Positions 26,543 to 30,390 of a stretch of DNA of 30,390 bases are shown here, piece after piece. Position numbers and translations under genes: made by a program. The stretch covers positions 1 to 30,390 of IMG/VR virus record IMGVR_UViG_3300040815_000286. One strand, 5' to 3'. This DNA is from a virus. Each line of letters opens with the position of its first letter. The stretch's first letter is position 1. The notes beneath the pieces were generated by a model, which searched no databases, had not been told where the DNA came from, and saw nothing but the letters and a program-made list of their open reading frames with translations.

Positions 26543-27355
26543 ATGGCAGAACAAGTAACATCTGGAACAACTGGCTTAGGAGCGTTTGCAACGCCTTATG
26601 CTGAGTATGGCTTAGCGGAGGCTCTCAAACAGTATCAACAAGGTGCCCCAGCTTATTATGAAGGCCAGACTTATGCAGGCTTCGCGCCACAAACTGAGCA
26701 GGCTCTGCGTGCTACAGAACAGCGTGCGCTTGCAGGATCACCTGTATTGCAGGCTGGTCAAGACTATTTGCAGAGTGTTTTGTCCGGTGGATTTCTTGGG
26801 TCAAACCCATACTTAGAAGATGTTGTTCGTCGCGCATCTGGTCAGGCTCAAGCCGCAGGAATGAGCGGCCTTTCAAGTCGTGGGCGGCTTGGATCAGGTC
26901 TTGGCACGCAAGCTGTTACTAGCGCGGTTGGTGATGTTGCCTCCAACATCTATTATGGTGATTACGGAGCAGAGCGCGGTCGCCAGCAACAGGCTCTTGC
27001 CTATGCTCCGCAGTATGCGGCGGCGGACTATTACGACATCAGTCAACTTGCTAATGTCGGCGCGGCGCGTGAAGCTCTGGCTCAAAAAGGTATTGATGAG
27101 GCAATGAAACGTTACCAGTACGAAGCCACTGCGCCCCAGCAGGCTTTGGCAACATATTTGCAACAAGCCTTTGGTTATCCTGTGAGGGAGCAAACAAGCG
27201 TAACATCTCTGCCAGACCCAAGTTTCGGTCAGCGATTCTTGGGCGGCGCGGCGGCGGCTCAGAGCTTCTTTCCGCAAGGCTACGGCAAGGGCGAAGGTGA
27301 GATGTCTAACCGCTTATATGCAGGTCTTCTTGGTGGCGGCTTAGCACAACTATAG
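26543..27355 (+). CDS. Probable internal/ejection protein (270 aa)
   Basis: The Ala/Gln/Gly-rich helical product has YAEYGLAEALKQYQQGAPAY (19-38), SGGFLGSNPYLEDVVRRASG (81-100), SRGRLGSGLGTQAVTSAVGD (112-131) and NIYYGDYGAERGRQQQALAY (135-154), a pattern common to phage proteins encoded before ejection genes. Short-tailed phages inject such proteins to form a DNA conduit through the envelope. The role is inferred from position and composition. AAGAGG is upstream of the ATG but weakly spaced. Confidence 0.6.
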   Translation: MAEQVTSGTTGLGAFATPYAEYGLAEALKQYQQGAPAYYEGQTYAGFAPQTEQALRATEQRALAGSPVLQAGQDYLQSVLSGGFLGSNPYLEDVVRRASGQAQAAGMSGLSSRGRLGSGLGTQAVTSAVGDVASNIYYGDYGAERGRQQQALAYAPQYAAADYYDISQLANVGAAREALAQKGIDEAMKRYQYEATAPQQALATYLQQAFGYPVREQTSVTSLPDPSFGQRFLGGAAAAQSFFPQGYGKGEGEMSNRLYAGLLGGGLAQL

Positions 27356-27364
27356 GGTGTAGAT

Positions 27365-28399
27365 ATGGCTTATAATCCAAATGCAATTTTGAGCTTACTT
27401 GGCGGAAGTGCCGCACCAATGAGTGCAGATCCGTATCGCACGCCACAGACAGACTATATCTCAAGCCTATTGGGTGCTCAGGAATACAGCAACATGAGCG
27501 TTCCAAACTTGCCATCAAATCCAATGTTGGGCCGCCCACTTTCTTTATTTAATCCTGAAATCGAAGCGAAGGTTCCACCTGCACCTAAGCAAAGTTTTCT
27601 TGGTGCTATTGGTCAGGGGATTGGTGAGCGTTTTTCAGACCCTGATTTTGCGCTTGCGTTTGGCACAAGTATGTTGCGCCCACGGCAATATGAAGTTGGC
27701 ATAGGTCAGTCGATTGCTGAAGGCTTGCTTGCAGGCCGCGCCGCTCAAAAGGCAAAAAAAGAAGAAGATATGACAAACTTGCTTATGACCGCAAACATCG
27801 AAGCAAAACTAAGAGAGGCTGGTGGCTTTGATAAAACCTTCGGCAACGAAAAGGATATGCGTAAAGAGTACAATGATCTTACCAAGGATTTCAGAGAATC
27901 TCTTGCTGGATTTAATAAGGTTAAACAAGCGGCGGCTCTTGACACAGGTGCTGGAGATATTGCATTGATCTTTGGTTTTATGAAAACCATTGACCCAAGC
28001 TCTGTTGTTCGTGAGAGTGAATTTGACTTAGCGCAGAACACTGGCGGCGCACCTGATCGCGCAAAGGCATATATCAATCGTGTTATCAGTGGTCAGAGAT
28101 TGACACCAGATCAGCGTAAGTATTTTATTGATGCCGCCGCAAGCCAAATGGATGCCATTGTCAGTTTGCAGAGAGATATAGAGAAAAGATATGGCTATCT
28201 CTCTCAGAGGTACGGGTACGATCCGAAAAACATAGTTGATGAGTATTCTTCAAGATACACTAAAGATGCGTCAATAGTTGTTGGCACAAAAGAAAATCCG
28301 CATATTGTTTCAAGTGAGGCGGAGGGTGACAAACTCCCAGAAGGAACATATTATCAGGTTGGAAATACGATATATCAGTCTGATGGTGGGGTGCGATAA
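27365..28399 (+). CDS. Internal virion/ejection protein, IDPSSVVRESEF family
   Basis: The 344-residue protein contains KEYNDLTKDFRESLAGFNKV (about 160-180) and IALIFGFMKTIDPSSVVRES (197-216) with EFDLAQNTGGAP (217-228), a block conserved among many podovirus internal or ejection proteins; and a C-terminal PEGTYYQVGNTIYQSDGG typical of the same proteins. The N-terminal 110 residues are Pro/Gly-rich. It may travel with the DNA into the periplasm. No transglycosylase motif was found. The TAATG junction couples it to the next gene. Confidence 0.7.
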   Translation: MAYNPNAILSLLGGSAAPMSADPYRTPQTDYISSLLGAQEYSNMSVPNLPSNPMLGRPLSLFNPEIEAKVPPAPKQSFLGAIGQGIGERFSDPDFALAFGTSMLRPRQYEVGIGQSIAEGLLAGRAAQKAKKEEDMTNLLMTANIEAKLREAGGFDKTFGNEKDMRKEYNDLTKDFRESLAGFNKVKQAAALDTGAGDIALIFGFMKTIDPSSVVRESEFDLAQNTGGAPDRAKAYINRVISGQRLTPDQRKYFIDAAASQMDAIVSLQRDIEKRYGYLSQRYGYDPKNIVDEYSSRYTKDASIVVGTKENPHIVSSEAEGDKLPEGTYYQVGNTIYQSDGGVR

Positions 28400-30342
28400 T
28401 GGGAAGGGTTGTTGGTAGCGTAAACCAAGAGACAGGTGAAATCACTTTTAGCAGACTTGCTGATCCTTCAGTTGAAAAGCAACGCATACGCTCTGGGTTA
28501 CAGGGGGCAACCTTCGCGTCGGCTGATGAGATAGAGGCCGCCATCCGCTCTCTGCCGTCGCTACTTACTGGCGACTTCGGGTCGACATATGAGCAGACTG
28601 TCGGCGACATCCGTAAACAGCTTGAAGAATACCAAACCGCATACCCAATGGAATCTATGGCGTATGAAATTGGTGGTGCAGTTGTGCCGACGCTCGCCGC
28701 TACGATGCTAACTGGTGGCGCAGGTACGGCTCCAGCAACGGCATCTACAGCCGCAAGGGTTGCGGCTAATCCTGCAATGCGGACTTTCTTGCAGTCATAC
28801 GCCCCCTCTCTATTGAAGGGTGCTGGCATCGGCGCAACAGAAGCTGGCCTGTATGAATTTGGTTCAGGCGAAGGTGGCGTGTCTGAGCGTCTGAAAGGTG
28901 TTCCTGAAGCCGCCGCGATTGGCGGAGCATTAGGGCCTGTATTCCAGCTTGGCGGCAGGGCACTTGGCATGGGTATTGGCGCGATAACCAATAAGGCAAG
29001 AAGGCTGTTTGGGGCGCAATCTGCGGATGTCGTTGAAGCTGAACTTCAGCGAATTATGAGCGAAAGCGGCATCCCACTAGATGAAATACTTGATGCGGTT
29101 GCGCGTGGTGAAACGCTTGCGGAAATCAGTGAGACCACACGCAGAACGATTGGCGCATACCTCTCAGATCTATCTCACCCTGCTCTCACATCAATGGATA
29201 CACGCGCTGATAAGGCACGCGAAGTTGCGCTAAGAAATACTCAAAAAGTCCTGACTGGCGATGTTGATGCCAATGTGCTTAAGATATTCCGCAAAGGCGT
29301 AGATGAGGCTGACCAACTTGCATCTAGGGAATATGACAAGGTGTTTGATGAGTTTGGTTCATTGCCAGATTCAGTTAATGATGCAATGACAGACATCCTT
29401 GTAAGGAATATTGACGAAGCTCCTCAGATACTCAAGGGTCTTCGACTTCAAGGCGTTAAAGATCCTTTCTTTAAGGTTTCCAAGAGCGGCGAAGTTGAAA
29501 TACTACGCACCCCAACATTGCGTGAGGCTGAGCGTGTACGTCGCTCTCTGAGTGACCTTGCTCTAAACAGCAAGGGGCAAATGAAGGCGGACTACAAGGC
29601 TCTTGAGTTAAAACTTCGCAATGTTATCGACACAGCATCTCCTGAGTTAGCAGATGTCCGCGCAGTGTGGGCCAACACACGTCGCGGAGCGGAGCTTTTT
29701 GAGCAGGGCCGCAAGGTATTAACAAAGAGTGCTGACGAAATCGAAATTGATTTTGAGAAAGTGACGCAGGAAGGTGCAGACGCGATTGCGGCATATCGCC
29801 AAGGTGTAATGGATGCGATCAGGAACAAGAGAAAAGAAAAAAGTCTGCCAGCACTGTTGACAACGATGTCAAACAAAGAGGCGCGTATTTTTGCCCAGAT
29901 ATTCCCAGAGGACGAATATCAAAAGGCGTATGACCTTTGGGACAGGGCAACCCGTGCCGCAAAAGTTGCTGGTGAGAAGGCTAAAACAGAATCTACACCA
30001 CGCGCCGCTATCCGTCAGCGCATTGGATCTGGTGCCGTCATTGCAGACATTGTTGAGACGGCTGGTTTTAACAACCCAATAGCCGCCGCACGTCTCATGG
30101 GTAAGGGCTTCAAGGTTCTTGGTCAGGATATCTCTCAAGATCAGCAACGTAAGATTGCGCACTTGCTATTGAGCGAAGACAAGGATCTTGTTACAAGAGC
30201 ATTGAATAGCAATAAAGGTTGGGATCAAGTCCAGAAGCGGATACTTCAGATCCAGAAATCACTTGAGGCAGGCGCAAGACGCGCACCCGCGCCAATAGCG
30301 GAAGAGCTTGGCGGCGAAGGTTTGAGCGGATTACTTTTCTAA
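28399..30342 (+). CDS. Large internal virion/ejection protein (647 aa)
   Basis: The N-terminal 80 residues are mixed. Residues about 85-200 alternate Ala/Gly-rich hydrophobic helices (AYEIGGAVVPTLAATMLTGG, SLLKGAGIGATEAGLYEFGS, GGALGPVFQLGGRALGMGIG), the kind that can insert into membranes. The remaining 440 residues are charged helices (RADKAREVALRNTQKVLTGD and RRSLSDLALNSKGQMKADYK) typical of large ejected or internal virion proteins. No enzymatic domain is apparent. It follows the other ejection proteins and precedes a fibre gene. Exact placement in the virion is inferred. Confidence 0.65.
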   Translation: MGRVVGSVNQETGEITFSRLADPSVEKQRIRSGLQGATFASADEIEAAIRSLPSLLTGDFGSTYEQTVGDIRKQLEEYQTAYPMESMAYEIGGAVVPTLAATMLTGGAGTAPATASTAARVAANPAMRTFLQSYAPSLLKGAGIGATEAGLYEFGSGEGGVSERLKGVPEAAAIGGALGPVFQLGGRALGMGIGAITNKARRLFGAQSADVVEAELQRIMSESGIPLDEILDAVARGETLAEISETTRRTIGAYLSDLSHPALTSMDTRADKAREVALRNTQKVLTGDVDANVLKIFRKGVDEADQLASREYDKVFDEFGSLPDSVNDAMTDILVRNIDEAPQILKGLRLQGVKDPFFKVSKSGEVEILRTPTLREAERVRRSLSDLALNSKGQMKADYKALELKLRNVIDTASPELADVRAVWANTRRGAELFEQGRKVLTKSADEIEIDFEKVTQEGADAIAAYRQGVMDAIRNKRKEKSLPALLTTMSNKEARIFAQIFPEDEYQKAYDLWDRATRAAKVAGEKAKTESTPRAAIRQRIGSGAVIADIVETAGFNNPIAAARLMGKGFKVLGQDISQDQQRKIAHLLLSEDKDLVTRALNSNKGWDQVQKRILQIQKSLEAGARRAPAPIAEELGGEGLSGLLF

Positions 30343-30354
30343 GGAAAGAGAAAC

Positions 30355-30390
30355 ATGGCAAAGAACAGCATCACTGATTACGATAATGTA
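30355..30390 (+). CDS. Start of a probable tail fibre protein (partial)
   Basis: Twelve codons (MAKNSITDYDNV) are present before the window ends; AAGGAAAGAG precedes the ATG. A MAKNSI-x-DYD start is familiar from tail-fibre-type proteins of marine podoviruses, where it begins the virion-anchoring domain. The call rests on few residues and gene order. Confidence 0.45.
   Translation, partial: MAKNSITDYDNV

Noticed and set aside
1-30390. CRISPR arrays, insertion sequences or an integrase with attachment sites
   Set aside because: No regularly spaced repeats, transposase or recombinase motifs were found; the only tandem repeats are the short ones listed.

Overview
This window is almost certainly a large part of a tailed double-stranded DNA phage genome. 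It carries a large terminase, a P22-type portal, a scaffold, a DUF5309/SU10-type major capsid protein, a head-tail adaptor, a run of tail and ejection proteins, and a holin plus M15 peptidase lysis pair. Genes are packed tightly and usually overlap through ATGA or TAATG junctions. The P22-type portal, the gp10-like connector candidate and the absence of tape-measure or sheath genes suggest a short-tailed (podovirus-like) virion. The protein flavour resembles phages of marine Alphaproteobacteria, but I infer this and cannot prove the host. No integrase, tRNA, CRISPR array or insertion sequence was seen.

Layout. 1-828 (+): holin and peptidoglycan peptidase. 833-4631 (-): a leftward early operon with a RecB-like exonuclease, a DUF1071-type single-strand annealing protein, a small protein with an SSB-like acidic tail, a DnaA domain IV protein without an AAA+ domain, and a string of small, mostly zinc-ribbon proteins whose ends overlap. 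4632-4804: a divergent control region with a promoter in each direction. 4805-7709 (+): small early proteins, an HTH protein, two PD-(D/E)XK nucleases, and an HTH replication-initiator candidate whose coding sequence contains iteron-like repeats beside an AT-rich tract, a good origin candidate. 7728-9364 (+): a second promoter, whose -35 region and translation leader resemble the first, driving unrecognised genes and ending at a strong terminator near 9400. 9461-9808: a likely small terminase. 9809-10478: a 670-base stretch without a convincing gene, full of inverted repeats and C-tracts, possibly a packaging or control region. 10479-30390 (+): terminase, a large multidomain virion or effector protein with an ADP-ribosyltransferase-like C-terminus, small basic proteins, portal, scaffold, capsid, adaptor, tail and ejection proteins, and the first codons of a probable tail fibre.

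How it works together. The exonuclease, annealing protein and resolvase-like nucleases form a recombination set. With the DnaA-like and HTH proteins and the possible origin, they suggest replication that recruits host polymerase and helicase, since neither is encoded here. The right edge enters a tail-fibre gene and the left edge has lysis genes, so on a circular map only the fibre region may be missing.

The strongest candidates for new biology are the 919-residue protein with an HD-x2-GH motif and an ART-like domain, the origin embedded in the initiator gene, the repeated stop-codon hairpins, and the structured region in front of terL.
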